Shown here: positions 1-8,479 of the stretch, piece after piece
How positions within the stretch are numbered: the first letter of the stretch is position 1
Layout of the letters: the number at the start of each line of letters is the position of its first letter
Origin: Bacteroidota bacterium
GTDB lineage: Bacteria; Bacteroidota; Bacteroidia; B-17B0; Aurantibacillaceae
Reading direction: 5' to 3'
Length of the DNA: 64,000 bases
Assembly (NCBI GenBank): GCA_020403265.1
Contig: JADBXZ010000051.1
Span: 1 to 64,000 of the forward strand
Program-made: the position numbers and the translations under genes
Notes under the pieces: model-generated
What the model saw: the letters and a program-made list of their open reading frames with translations, nothing else
Database searches by the model: none
What the model was told of the DNA's origin: nothing

Positions 1-64
1 TCTAATCGGTATAAACCACTGTAGCAAAAATAATTATTGGCATAATTATTTTTTCACATTGGTA
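1..64. repeat. Dispersed repeat, inverted copy A
   Basis: These 64 bases are the exact reverse complement of 29617-29680. The match stops sharply at base 64, and on the other side it runs off the window, so the element may be longer. It lies upstream of a SpoIIE phosphatase gene. Its copy begins directly after the stop codon of rny. No coding capacity is visible. It is probably one end of a family of intergenic elements in this genome. Confidence 0.9.
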
Positions 65-260
65 AACCCAAAAGGTGATTTTCTAAATCGGGCTTGCCTG
101 CCTTTAGTAGGCCTACCTGCAATAGGCAGTATAAACCCAAGTAATGCAGTTAGTTCGGCTCATGCTTCGCCTTCTAATGCATAAATTGGGTTTAAAAAAA
201 GAATTTAATCTAAGTGTTATGCTTCTCTTGTATTTTTATCTTAACTTTCAACTCAAATTC
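65..260. other. Leader region with small inverted repeats
   Basis: The region between the 64-bp repeat and the likely start of the first gene holds nested short repeats. GCCTGC/AGTAGGC/GCCTAC/ATAGGC motifs crowd 92-128. An imperfect inverted repeat (AAACCCAAGTAATGCA near 134 against TGCATAAATTGGGTTT near 179) brackets about 30 bases. The reading frame of the downstream gene is open here, but the translated sequence does not resemble a signal peptide, so it is treated as non-coding. Confidence 0.4.
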
Positions 261-2204
261 GTGATTAGACTAATAATATATAGTTTCATACTTATACTCT
301 CCTTTAAGTTGAATGCTCAAACTATTGATTCACTGAAAAATAGTTTGAAAAATCAAAATCATGATACAATTATCCTAAACACTTATTTAAAAATAGGACA
401 AGAATTTTACTATTCCGGAAATATTGATTCTGCTTTAAATAATTACAACATTGGATTAAAAAAATCAATCGCTTTAAATTTGCCCAAATACATATGCACC
501 TTTTACAGTGAATGTGGTTTAATGTACCGAGAAAAAGGTATTTACAATAAGGCCAACGAATTTCTTTTAAGTGCTCTTAAAGTTGCAGATGATCAAAATT
601 TTGAAATCAAAAAAGCAAGTTGTTATAATGGTATTGCAATCATATACTCTATTCAAAAAAACTACAACAAAGCATTTGAATTTTATAATAAAGCCATGGT
701 GATTTACCAAAAAAAAGGGAAATTGAGTGGGCAAGCCTCCATTAATAATAATTTAGGCTTAATTTATCTGGATCAAAAAAAATTTGATGAGGCCCTTGGT
801 TTATTTCATAGAGCCAAAGACTTAAACAAACAAAACAAAAACGACTATGGTTTGGCGGCCAATTTGGAGAATATAGGGATCATTCATGAAAACAAAAAAC
901 GAATGGACTCTGCGCAAACCTATTTAATAAAAGCTTATTCCATTTGGAAAAGTAGAAATGACACACATAGTCTTGCTATTAACATGAGTTATATTGGTAA
1001 TTTATTAATTAAACAACAAAAGTTTCAATATGCAATAGACACATTATTGAAAGCCTTGAATTTTGCGAAACGAATTCAGGTGAAAACATCCGAAAGAGAT
1101 TTGTCTTATTACCTATCTGGCGCATATGAAAAACTTGGCGACCTCAAAACTGCCTTAAATTATTACAAACAAGCAAAACAATTAGGAGATAGTATTTTAA
1201 ATGATGATAAGTTAAGAGAAATTACTGAAATGCAATTAAACTACGCCTTTAATAAAAGACAAATAGAAGATTCTTTAAAATATCAACTCGAAGTTGCAGG
1301 GAAAGAAAAAGAATTAATTGCGCAAAAGAAGAACACCGGAATCACTTTAGTTATCTTAGGTATTATTCTTATTCTTCTATTCTATGTTATTAAAGGATAC
1401 TTGGAAAAAAACAAAGCCAATACCTTGATTACGCAACAAAAAATACTAGTAGAGCAAAAGCAACTCGAAATTCTAGACTCAATTAACTACGCAAAAAAAA
1501 TACAAAATACCTTACTGGCAAATGCTGATTTTCTAAATCAAAATCTTAATTCATATTTTGTATATTACAATCCAAAAGATATTGTTTCAGGTGATTTTTA
1601 TTGGGCAACTAAAAGAGATAATAAGTTTTACATAGCAGCGTGTGATAGCACAGGGCATGGCGTGCCGGGCGCATTTATGAGTTTATTAAATATTGGCTTT
1701 TTATCCGAAGCAATTAATGAAAAAGGAATCGAAGAACCAAACTTAATTTTTGATTTTGTAAGAGAAAGCTTAACTAATAATTTGGGTAAAGATGGACAAA
1801 AAGATGGTTTTGATGGAATATTGATTTGTATGGATCAGAAGACAAAAACTATTACCTATGCCGCAGCTAATAATAAACCAATATTGATTATTAATGGTGT
1901 GCAACAAGAGCTACCTTCAGACCGTATGCCGGTTGGAGCCGGCGAACGCAAAGAGCCATTCAATCTTTACAGCATCGAAAAATCTAATGAGGCTGTTTTA
2001 TATCTTTACACAGATGGTTATGCTGATCAATTCGGTGGACCGAAAGGTAAAAAATTTAAATACAAACAACTTAACGAACTCTTATTAACTCATCACTCCA
2101 AATCAATGTTCGAGCAAAAAGAGATTCTTAAAACGACTTTTGACTCATGGAAAGGAAAATTGGAACAAGTGGATGATGTTTGTGTAATCGGAATAATAAT
2201 TTAA
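261..2204 (+). CDS. TPR sensor with SpoIIE/PP2C phosphatase output
   Basis: Membrane-bound signalling protein, probably a serine phosphatase in a partner-switching pathway (RsbU/SpoIIE family). In order it has a signal peptide (ILILSFKLNAQ), TPR repeats at about residues 50-330, one membrane helix at about 357-381 (ITLVILGIILILLFYVI), a short coiled linker and a SpoIIE domain at about 440-647. Visible phosphatase motifs are SGDFYWA, DSTGHGVPGAFMS, DGFDGIL and DGYADQFGGPKGKK. The ORF opens at ATG 144. The GTG at 261 is preferred because it gives a standard signal peptide and leaves the repeat-rich leader outside; ATG 219 is an alternative. Two more genes in the window (38763-40835 and 58386-61781) carry the same output domain. 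The substrate is unknown. Confidence 0.85.
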   Translation: MIRLIIYSFILILSFKLNAQTIDSLKNSLKNQNHDTIILNTYLKIGQEFYYSGNIDSALNNYNIGLKKSIALNLPKYICTFYSECGLMYREKGIYNKANEFLLSALKVADDQNFEIKKASCYNGIAIIYSIQKNYNKAFEFYNKAMVIYQKKGKLSGQASINNNLGLIYLDQKKFDEALGLFHRAKDLNKQNKNDYGLAANLENIGIIHENKKRMDSAQTYLIKAYSIWKSRNDTHSLAINMSYIGNLLIKQQKFQYAIDTLLKALNFAKRIQVKTSERDLSYYLSGAYEKLGDLKTALNYYKQAKQLGDSILNDDKLREITEMQLNYAFNKRQIEDSLKYQLEVAGKEKELIAQKKNTGITLVILGIILILLFYVIKGYLEKNKANTLITQQKILVEQKQLEILDSINYAKKIQNTLLANADFLNQNLNSYFVYYNPKDIVSGDFYWATKRDNKFYIAACDSTGHGVPGAFMSLLNIGFLSEAINEKGIEEPNLIFDFVRESLTNNLGKDGQKDGFDGILICMDQKTKTITYAAANNKPILIINGVQQELPSDRMPVGAGERKEPFNLYSIEKSNEAVLYLYTDGYADQFGGPKGKKFKYKQLNELLLTHHSKSMFEQKEILKTTFDSWKGKLEQVDDVCVIGIII

Positions 2205-2275
2205 TGTCAAAACTTGAACAAGGTTTTGATAAAGGGTCTTAATACGTAATTAAAGAGGAAAGTACTCTACAGAAA

Positions 2276-2614
2276 TTAAGTTTTTTCAATTAAATCCTTA
2301 ACCTCATTAAAGGCTTGTTTCAAGTTTTTCTTTTGTTCCTCCAAAACCTCTTTACTTTCAGCCTTACCTAAGGCGAGTTGTAGTTCCAGGTGCTCTAACT
2401 TACCTTTAATTTCGTCTTTTTTCCCTTTCGCTTGTTCAATTTTAGAATTTATTTTAGCTCTTAAATCGTTGTATTCGGTTCGCGATTCTTTTTTGAGCTC
2501 TTCAAAATAATCTGTTAGCTCTGCCTTGCCAAGAGCTGCCTGTACTTGTAATTCCTCAATTTTCTGCGTTGCTTTCTTTAAAAAGTCTGTGAACGCTTCT
2601 CCATAATGTGTCAT
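2276..2614 (-). CDS. Small coiled-coil protein with internal duplication
   Basis: Unrecognised soluble protein of about 112 residues, almost all predicted charged helix. Two segments repeat each other: one begins IEELQVQAALGKAEL and the other LEHLELQLALGKAES, about 45 residues apart and each followed by a Lys/Glu-rich helix, so the gene probably arose by internal duplication. There is no signal peptide or membrane segment. The longest ORF begins with TTG at 2632; ATG at 2614 (MTHYGEAF) is preferred. It is convergent with the upstream phosphatase gene. It may be a structural or stress-related helical protein, but no function can be assigned. Confidence 0.65.
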   Translation of the reverse strand: MTHYGEAFTDFLKKATQKIEELQVQAALGKAELTDYFEELKKESRTEYNDLRAKINSKIEQAKGKKDEIKGKLEHLELQLALGKAESKEVLEEQKKNLKQAFNEVKDLIEKT

Positions 2615-2713
2615 ATCTGATTTTTCAAGCAAGTTAAGTCATCATTTTAATTTCACAACTAATAATCATCAGATTATCTTATGATTCTTATCAAACAGTT
2701 AACATCCGCAAAT

Positions 2714-3769
2714 CTATCGTCCGGAATAAACGGCTCCTCCAACACTATTTCTTCTTGCACCTGTAACGCTTTTTAAGGTGTTAGTTTGACCGTTTAATCT
2801 CAAATAACCTAAAAAGGCAAAAATTAAAGCTTCCTTAAAATCAATTATTAAACGATCCGGTACAATCAAACGGCATTGTGTTTTAGCTTGAATCAGTTCA
2901 ATCAAAAATTGATTATGCGTTCCGCCGCCGGTACATAGCACTTCCGGTATTTTATGTTTATTCAAATTAAGTGCAATTTGTTCGGCTAAATGATGGGTAA
3001 ATGTTGAAATTGCGTTTTTAACCTCTAGTTTATTCACTAATGGCTGAATCGACTTTTCAAAATCTTCTCTACCCAAACTTTTGGCGCCTTTTTTTGTATA
3101 ATAAGGTAATTGATTTAAGGTCGATAGTAAGTAAAGATCTAAACCATTTTCCCTTGCAATCAGGCCATTTTTATCGTAGGGCAAACTTAATTTTTGACAT
3201 AAATAGTTTAATGCGATATTAGCTATGGCAATATCATAGGCTATACGTTTACCATTTTTATTGAACGAAATATTGGCAATTCCTCCGATATTTAAGCAGG
3301 CAGCAAAATCGCCAAACAAAAGTTCGTCTCCAATCGGAACCAGCGGCGCACCTTGTCCCTTCAAAGCAACATCCAAACTTCTGAAATCACATATGGTTGT
3401 GAGGCCGGTATTAGCAGCAATTGTTGCACCACAGCCTATCTGTGTTGTGAATCCCTTAACCGGTTCGTGAAAAATGGTGTGACCATGACTGGCAATAAAA
3501 TGCGGGTGAACTTTTGTTTTTTTTATAAATTGATTACAAGACTTTGCTAAAAACTGACCATAGGTGACGTTAAATTCCAAAAAATCTCTTGCACTTAGCT
3601 GATGTGCAGATTTTAAAAATGATTCCACTTGATTTGAATAGGAAACAGTTTGAGCATCCAGTATCTGATAGTTTACTTTGCCCCTAATCATTCTAAACCT
3701 ACATAATGCTAGATCAAGCCCATCCAAAGAAGTACCACTCATTAAACCTAATCCTAAACTATCCTTCAT
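2714..3769 (-). CDS. anmK: Anhydro-N-acetylmuramic acid kinase
   Basis: AnmK phosphorylates and opens 1,6-anhydro-MurNAc to MurNAc-6-phosphate during recycling of cell-wall fragments in the cytoplasm. The family signature GLMSGTSLDGLDLAL lies at the N-terminus, followed by ASHGHTIFHEP, an ATPase-like LNIGGIANIS and CTGGGTHNQFL. Length (351 aa) is close to the family norm. The segment that in many relatives reads D-x-x-P-x-N reads DIAIAN here; the Asp and Asn are kept but the Pro/Gly is lost, a small variation near the catalytic region. It is divergent from the acyl-CoA dehydrogenase gene. Confidence 0.93.
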   Translation of the reverse strand: MKDSLGLGLMSGTSLDGLDLALCRFRMIRGKVNYQILDAQTVSYSNQVESFLKSAHQLSARDFLEFNVTYGQFLAKSCNQFIKKTKVHPHFIASHGHTIFHEPVKGFTTQIGCGATIAANTGLTTICDFRSLDVALKGQGAPLVPIGDELLFGDFAACLNIGGIANISFNKNGKRIAYDIAIANIALNYLCQKLSLPYDKNGLIARENGLDLYLLSTLNQLPYYTKKGAKSLGREDFEKSIQPLVNKLEVKNAISTFTHHLAEQIALNLNKHKIPEVLCTGGGTHNQFLIELIQAKTQCRLIVPDRLIIDFKEALIFAFLGYLRLNGQTNTLKSVTGARRNSVGGAVYSGR

Positions 3770-3819
3770 TTTAATTGTTATTGAACATAAATTAGGGTTG
3801 AAAATAATTATAATTTTAA

Positions 3820-3850
3820 TTGGATGGATGCCTCTACAAAGTTATATTTG
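3820..3850 (+). promoter_or_regulatory. Bacteroidota-type promoter for acyl-CoA dehydrogenase
   Basis: TTG at 3820-3822, 20 bases, then TATATTTG at 3843-3850. This matches the TTG / TAnnTTTG consensus of Bacteroidota primary-sigma promoters and gives a leader of roughly 25-30 bases before ATG 3882. Confidence 0.7.
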
Positions 3851-3881
3851 CAACGCTTAATAAACCTTTAAAAACAGAAAT

Positions 3882-5021
3882 ATGCAGTTTGAACTAACCG
3901 AAGAGCATTTAATGATTCAAAAAGCAGCAAGAGATTTTGCTCAAAATGAATTAAAACCTGGCGTGATTGAACGGGATGAACACCAAAAATTCCCAACTGA
4001 ACAAGTTAAAAAAATGGCCGAATTGGGTTTCATGGGCATGATGGTAGATCCGAAATACGGTGGTGGTGGTATGGATGCAATTTCTTATGTTTTAGCAATG
4101 GAAGAAATAAGCAAAGTTGATGCGAGCTGTTCGGTAATTATGAGTGTTAACAATAGCTTGGTTTGTTGGGGACTTGAAATGTTCGGAACGGAAGAACAAA
4201 AACAAAAATATTTAGTACCCTTGGCTAAAGGAGAAAAAATTGGTGCATTTTGTTTGAGTGAGCCTGAAGCTGGTAGCGACGCTACTTCACAAAAAACAAC
4301 TGCGATTGATAAAGGCGACCATTACTTACTAAATGGTACTAAAAACTGGATTACAAATGGTAACAGTGCAAGCATTTATTTAGTAATTGCTCAAACAAAT
4401 GTTGAAGCCGGACATAAAGGTATTAATGCCTTAATCGTAGAAAAAGGAATGCCTGGGTTTGAAGTTGGTCCTAAAGAAAATAAAATGGGTATTAGAGCCA
4501 GTGATACACATAGCCTTATGTTTAATGATGTTAAAGTTCCTAAAGCTAACCGCATTGGTGAAGATGGTTTCGGTTTCAAATTTGCAATGAAAACATTAAG
4601 TGGTGGCAGAATTGGTATCGCATCTCAGGCATTAGGAATTGCAAGTGGTGCGTATGAATTAGCCTTACAATACAGTAAAGAACGTAAAGCTTTTGGCAAG
4701 GAAATCAGCAAGCATCAAGCAATTCAATTTAAGTTAGCTGATATGGCAACAAGAATTGAAGCATCCAGGCTTTTAATTTATAGAAGTGCTTGGTTAAAAG
4801 ACAATCATTTACCTATGGACAAAGAAAGTGCCATGGCTAAAGTTTTTGCAAGTGAAACTGCTATGTGGGTAACAACAGAAGCCGTTCAGGTACATGGTGG
4901 TTACGGTTATGTAAAAGAATACCATGTTGAACGTTTAATGCGTGATGCTAAAATCACTCAGATTTACGAAGGCACAAGTGAAGTACAGAGAATTGTAATA
5001 TCGAGACAAGTATTAGCCTAA
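3882..5021 (+). CDS. Acyl-CoA dehydrogenase, short-chain type
   Basis: FAD-dependent enzyme that introduces the trans-2 double bond into acyl-CoA and passes electrons to ETF. The 379-residue length is typical of short/branched-chain acyl-CoA dehydrogenases. Visible features are the N-terminal helical domain (LTEEHLMIQKAARDFAQNEL), the signatures GAFCLSEPEAGSD and NGTKNWITNG in the middle beta domain, and RKAFGKEISKHQAIQFKLADM. The C-terminal QIYEGTSEVQRIVISR carries the catalytic Glu position of the butyryl-CoA class. It is monocistronic, with its own promoter and a strong terminator. The exact chain-length preference cannot be read from sequence. Confidence 0.92.
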   Translation: MQFELTEEHLMIQKAARDFAQNELKPGVIERDEHQKFPTEQVKKMAELGFMGMMVDPKYGGGGMDAISYVLAMEEISKVDASCSVIMSVNNSLVCWGLEMFGTEEQKQKYLVPLAKGEKIGAFCLSEPEAGSDATSQKTTAIDKGDHYLLNGTKNWITNGNSASIYLVIAQTNVEAGHKGINALIVEKGMPGFEVGPKENKMGIRASDTHSLMFNDVKVPKANRIGEDGFGFKFAMKTLSGGRIGIASQALGIASGAYELALQYSKERKAFGKEISKHQAIQFKLADMATRIEASRLLIYRSAWLKDNHLPMDKESAMAKVFASETAMWVTTEAVQVHGGYGYVKEYHVERLMRDAKITQIYEGTSEVQRIVISRQVLA

Positions 5022-5050
5022 ACAGCCTTTAATATAGCCCAATTATCTGT

Positions 5051-5086
5051 AAAAGAGAACAAAATATGTTCTCTTTTATTTTTTTG
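5051..5086 (+). terminator. Intrinsic terminator after acyl-CoA dehydrogenase
   Basis: Perfect 11-bp stem AAAAGAGAACA (5051-5061) / TGTTCTCTTTT (5067-5077) with a 5-base loop, followed by a run of T. A TATATTTG -7-like box at 5091-5098 for the next gene sits right after it. Confidence 0.9.
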
Positions 5087-5123
5087 GCATTATATTTGCA
5101 AAGAAACGTTAAATCAATCTACC

Positions 5124-8100
5124 ATGAAAAACACATTAATCATTTTTTTAATCATATTCGCTGGCTTCATAGCGAAGTCACAAAGTACTTGTTCAAGCGC
5201 TGCACCTTTTTGTGCAGGCGGAACTTCCGGCGTAACGTTTCCTGCAACTGTCAATGGACCTGCTGCCCCATCGGGGCCTGCCTATGGTTGCCTTGGCACA
5301 CAGCCTAACCCGGCTTGGTATTATTTACAAATTAGTTCGCCCGGTAATCTTGACCTTTACATTGCCGGTTCAGGCGGAGCTGACGTTGACTTTATTTGTT
5401 GGGGACCCTTCACGAGTTTATCTGCTGCCTGTGCAAATTTAACTACACCAAACATTGTAGATTGCAGTTACTCAAGTAGCCCAACTGAAACATGCAACAT
5501 CGTTGGTGCAACAGCCGGATCGTATTACATGGTATTAATTACCAACTTCGCTAACATTGCTCAAAACATTATTTTTAATCAAATTGGTGGAACCGGTTCA
5601 ACTAACTGTAGTATCCTAGCATCCAGTAGTACAATTTGTGCCGGTTCAACGGCTGTAATAACGGCGAGTAATAGCAGTAATTTAACGAGTCCTGTTTATT
5701 CTATTAACCCAGGAAGTGGAACCAGCACTAATCCAAGCTTCACCGTTTCTCCGGCTGTAACCACTACTTATGTTGTTTCAGTAACAGGTTTAAATACATT
5801 AGGAGCAACTGTAACACAAACAGCTACTGCAATTGTTACAGTGTTGCCAAGACCAACCGTGGCACCAACTCTAACACAAGCTACCTGCACCAATCCATTC
5901 AATGCTTTTAATTTAAATCTAAACTTTCTCCCTCCTACCCCCGTCCCAACCTATACTATAGCATGGAATCCAACGCCTGCAGGGATTTTAACTAACACGC
6001 AGTTCACCTCTAATAACGTACCTGCCGGCACCTATAACGCAACAATAACTGCTCAGGGCGGCTGTACCGCAACTACAAGTATTAATTTAATTAATGTTAC
6101 TCCTCCAACACTCACCGTAACAAATACAACAGGGTCTTTTTCTATTACATGCGCCTCACCAAGTGTTTGTATGACAGCACAAACCACGCCTGCTAATTGT
6201 AGTTATCTCTGGACCAACTCAGGCGCAACTTTTACATCCAATGCTCAAAGTATTTGTACTGCAACTGTTGGTACATACACAGTTTTGGTAACTCATCCGT
6301 CTAATACTTGTACTGCCACACAAACCCTTTCAATTGCAATGAACACAACAGCGCCTAATGGTACAGTAAGTCCAACATCCGTAACCATTAACTGTAGTTC
6401 AAATGCTCCAACATTTACAGCAACAGCTATAACTCCAACTACAAACATGCAAATACAATGGTTTACCTCTACAACTGTTGGTTTGGTGCCAGGCCCGGTA
6501 TACATAAATACCATTTCTATTCAAGCCCTTGGTCCCGGAACACACATAGCCACCTTCTCAAACACAGTAAATGGCTGTATACAAACTCGAACGGTTACTG
6601 TAGTAACCACAACAACCTTTCCAACATTTATTCCAACCAGCAATACTAACTTTACAGTAGGTTGCGCGCCAACACATACTACGACGCTTTGTTTCGGATC
6701 CCCATTTTCAGTAAATGGATCTGTTGATTTTTGTTTTTACCCCGGCCCTACCATGACCACCTCTGTACCTTCGGGCTCATTCAGTGGCGGACCCGGCGCA
6801 TCATGTTTAACGACAAGCATAACAGGTCAATGGAACCTTGTTTTACGAGATGTTGTTAGTGGTTGTCAAACCTCTTTACCTGTATTTATTATAGCTAACA
6901 CGGTTCAACCACATGTGAGTTACACTTTGCCTACCTTCACTTTAATGTGCAGAACACCTTCGTTTGAAGCGGTTGGCAGCAGCACCACCGCCAATACAAA
7001 CGTCGTATGGAACTATCCTGTTCCACCTCCAAATACAACTACAGGTTCTTCCATCACAATTGGAGGTATTGGCTTTGGCCCTTCAACTTGTAGTAATTGT
7101 GCGGGTTCTTATGGCACATATACGGTAGTTGTAACGAATACAGTTAATTCATGTCGCAGCACACAAACTGTTGGAATTGACCAAAACTTTTTATTGCCTC
7201 GCATGGTCACTAATTTATCTACTCCAAATTTCTTCTCTTGTAAAACAACAACTGTTGGCATAAATGTATCCTTGGTTTATGTTGGAACAAGCACTGCCAA
7301 TGCAATAGCAGCTACCAATACATTTGTAGTTCCAGTAGGCACTTCAAGTTTATATACCTTAGGTGGTCCAGGTGTTGTTGCAGTAGTTGTTCCTGATATC
7401 CTTGTACCAAACACTTCAACAATCATTACTCAAGGTAACTTCAATGGCTGTATCTCAAACTCTGTTGTTACAATTAACGGCGATTATACCAAGCCTGTTA
7501 TAGCCCCATCGCAAAACTTTACCTTAGATTGTGCGGTAAGTGCTTCTGTTGTTGGAGTGCCGGTGCGCGTAGCGCTTAGCAATTCATTATCAGCATGGTC
7601 GGTTTTATTCAAAGCATATCCACAAGGAACTTCATTCTCGCCATTAAGTTTCATAACACCTCCGGTTGGTGCCACATGCTCTCCAGGGGCAATCAGTCCA
7701 ACAGTGGCTGTTGACAAAGCAGGCACTTATGAGTTTGTTGTGACTAATGATGTAACCGGCTGTACAGAATTCTCAACTTTAAATGTTATTCCAGGATTAA
7801 TTAATGCCGGATTAAACGCCTCCAGTGATTTTGGTTATGCACCCCTAACTGTTAATTTTAATAATACCAGCGCTTCTACAGGCACATTGAATCCTACTTC
7901 AAACGTCATCTCATCATGGAGTTTTGGTAATGGAACCTTTTCAACCTCTATTTCTAATTCTGTTTCAACAAGTGCTACATTTTTAAATCCTGGTACATAT
8001 ACAGTTTTATTAGTAAGCTCTAAGGGTGAGTGTATTGATAGTACTTTAAAAGTTATAAGAGTTGATATACCATCTAAATTAGAAATTCCAAACATTTTTA

Positions 8101-8354
8101 CCCCTAATGATGACAAAGCGAACGATGTGTTTTTTGTAAAAGCTAGTAATCTAACCAATATTGAGGCAGTTATTTTTGATCGTTGGGGAACCAAAGTTTA
8201 TGATGTAGTTTCAACCACCGGAAATATTGCCTGGGATGGTAAAAACTTTTCAGGTGTTGAATGCCCTGCAGGAACTTATTTTTACATCATCAAAGCAGAG
8301 GGTAAAGACGGTTCAGTTTACGAGAAAAAAGGAACGGTATCCCTTGTCAGGTAA
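5124..8354 (+). CDS. Large T9SS type B secreted protein with Ig-like/PKD repeats
   Basis: Surface or secreted protein of 1076 residues. It starts with a signal peptide (MKNTLIIFLIIFAGFIAKSQ). Next comes a Cys-containing N-terminal domain with APFCAGGTSGVTFPA, often seen in large Bacteroidota surface proteins. Many Thr/Ser/Val-rich immunoglobulin-like modules with paired cysteines follow, then a PKD-like domain at about 900-970 (GYAPLTVNFNNTSA). The C-terminus is a gliding-motility-type (type B, CHU_C) sorting domain: IPNIFTPNDDKANDVF, IFDRWGTKVYD and CPAGTYFYIIKAEGKDG. Type B domains are recognised by the T9SS and often attach proteins at the surface. Ligand and role are unknown. It is flanked by terminators, so it is probably transcribed alone. 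Confidence 0.85.
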   Translation: MKNTLIIFLIIFAGFIAKSQSTCSSAAPFCAGGTSGVTFPATVNGPAAPSGPAYGCLGTQPNPAWYYLQISSPGNLDLYIAGSGGADVDFICWGPFTSLSAACANLTTPNIVDCSYSSSPTETCNIVGATAGSYYMVLITNFANIAQNIIFNQIGGTGSTNCSILASSSTICAGSTAVITASNSSNLTSPVYSINPGSGTSTNPSFTVSPAVTTTYVVSVTGLNTLGATVTQTATAIVTVLPRPTVAPTLTQATCTNPFNAFNLNLNFLPPTPVPTYTIAWNPTPAGILTNTQFTSNNVPAGTYNATITAQGGCTATTSINLINVTPPTLTVTNTTGSFSITCASPSVCMTAQTTPANCSYLWTNSGATFTSNAQSICTATVGTYTVLVTHPSNTCTATQTLSIAMNTTAPNGTVSPTSVTINCSSNAPTFTATAITPTTNMQIQWFTSTTVGLVPGPVYINTISIQALGPGTHIATFSNTVNGCIQTRTVTVVTTTTFPTFIPTSNTNFTVGCAPTHTTTLCFGSPFSVNGSVDFCFYPGPTMTTSVPSGSFSGGPGASCLTTSITGQWNLVLRDVVSGCQTSLPVFIIANTVQPHVSYTLPTFTLMCRTPSFEAVGSSTTANTNVVWNYPVPPPNTTTGSSITIGGIGFGPSTCSNCAGSYGTYTVVVTNTVNSCRSTQTVGIDQNFLLPRMVTNLSTPNFFSCKTTTVGINVSLVYVGTSTANAIAATNTFVVPVGTSSLYTLGGPGVVAVVVPDILVPNTSTIITQGNFNGCISNSVVTINGDYTKPVIAPSQNFTLDCAVSASVVGVPVRVALSNSLSAWSVLFKAYPQGTSFSPLSFITPPVGATCSPGAISPTVAVDKAGTYEFVVTNDVTGCTEFSTLNVIPGLINAGLNASSDFGYAPLTVNFNNTSASTGTLNPTSNVISSWSFGNGTFSTSISNSVSTSATFLNPGTYTVLLVSSKGECIDSTLKVIRVDIPSKLEIPNIFTPNDDKANDVFFVKASNLTNIEAVIFDRWGTKVYDVVSTTGNIAWDGKNFSGVECPAGTYFYIIKAEGKDGSVYEKKGTVSLVR

Positions 8355-8375
8355 CACTTTCTAAAATATTATTTA

Positions 8376-8408
8376 AAGCCCAGTAAGTTAAATTATTGGG
8401 TTTTTTTA
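8376..8408 (+). terminator. Intrinsic terminator
   Basis: An 11-bp stem with two G-U pairs, AAGCCCAGTAA (8376-8386) / TTATTGGGTTT (8393-8403), is followed by a T run, ending transcription of the type B surface protein gene. Confidence 0.8.
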
Positions 8409-8437
8409 TTTATTAGTGGATATTTAAAATAAAATAT

Positions 8438-8445
8438 TAAATTTG
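8438..8445 (+). promoter_or_regulatory. -7 box upstream of sucC
   Basis: TAAATTTG fits TAnnTTTG and lies 35 bases before the sucC ATG. No clear TTG at -33 is visible, so this is a partial promoter match. Confidence 0.45.
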
Positions 8446-8479
8446 AGGCTACAATAATTAGAGTTAATAACTATTTCAT

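Noticed and set aside
7835-8194. 119-codon minus-strand ORF
   Set aside because: Antisense shadow of the type B sorting domain of the 1076-residue protein.
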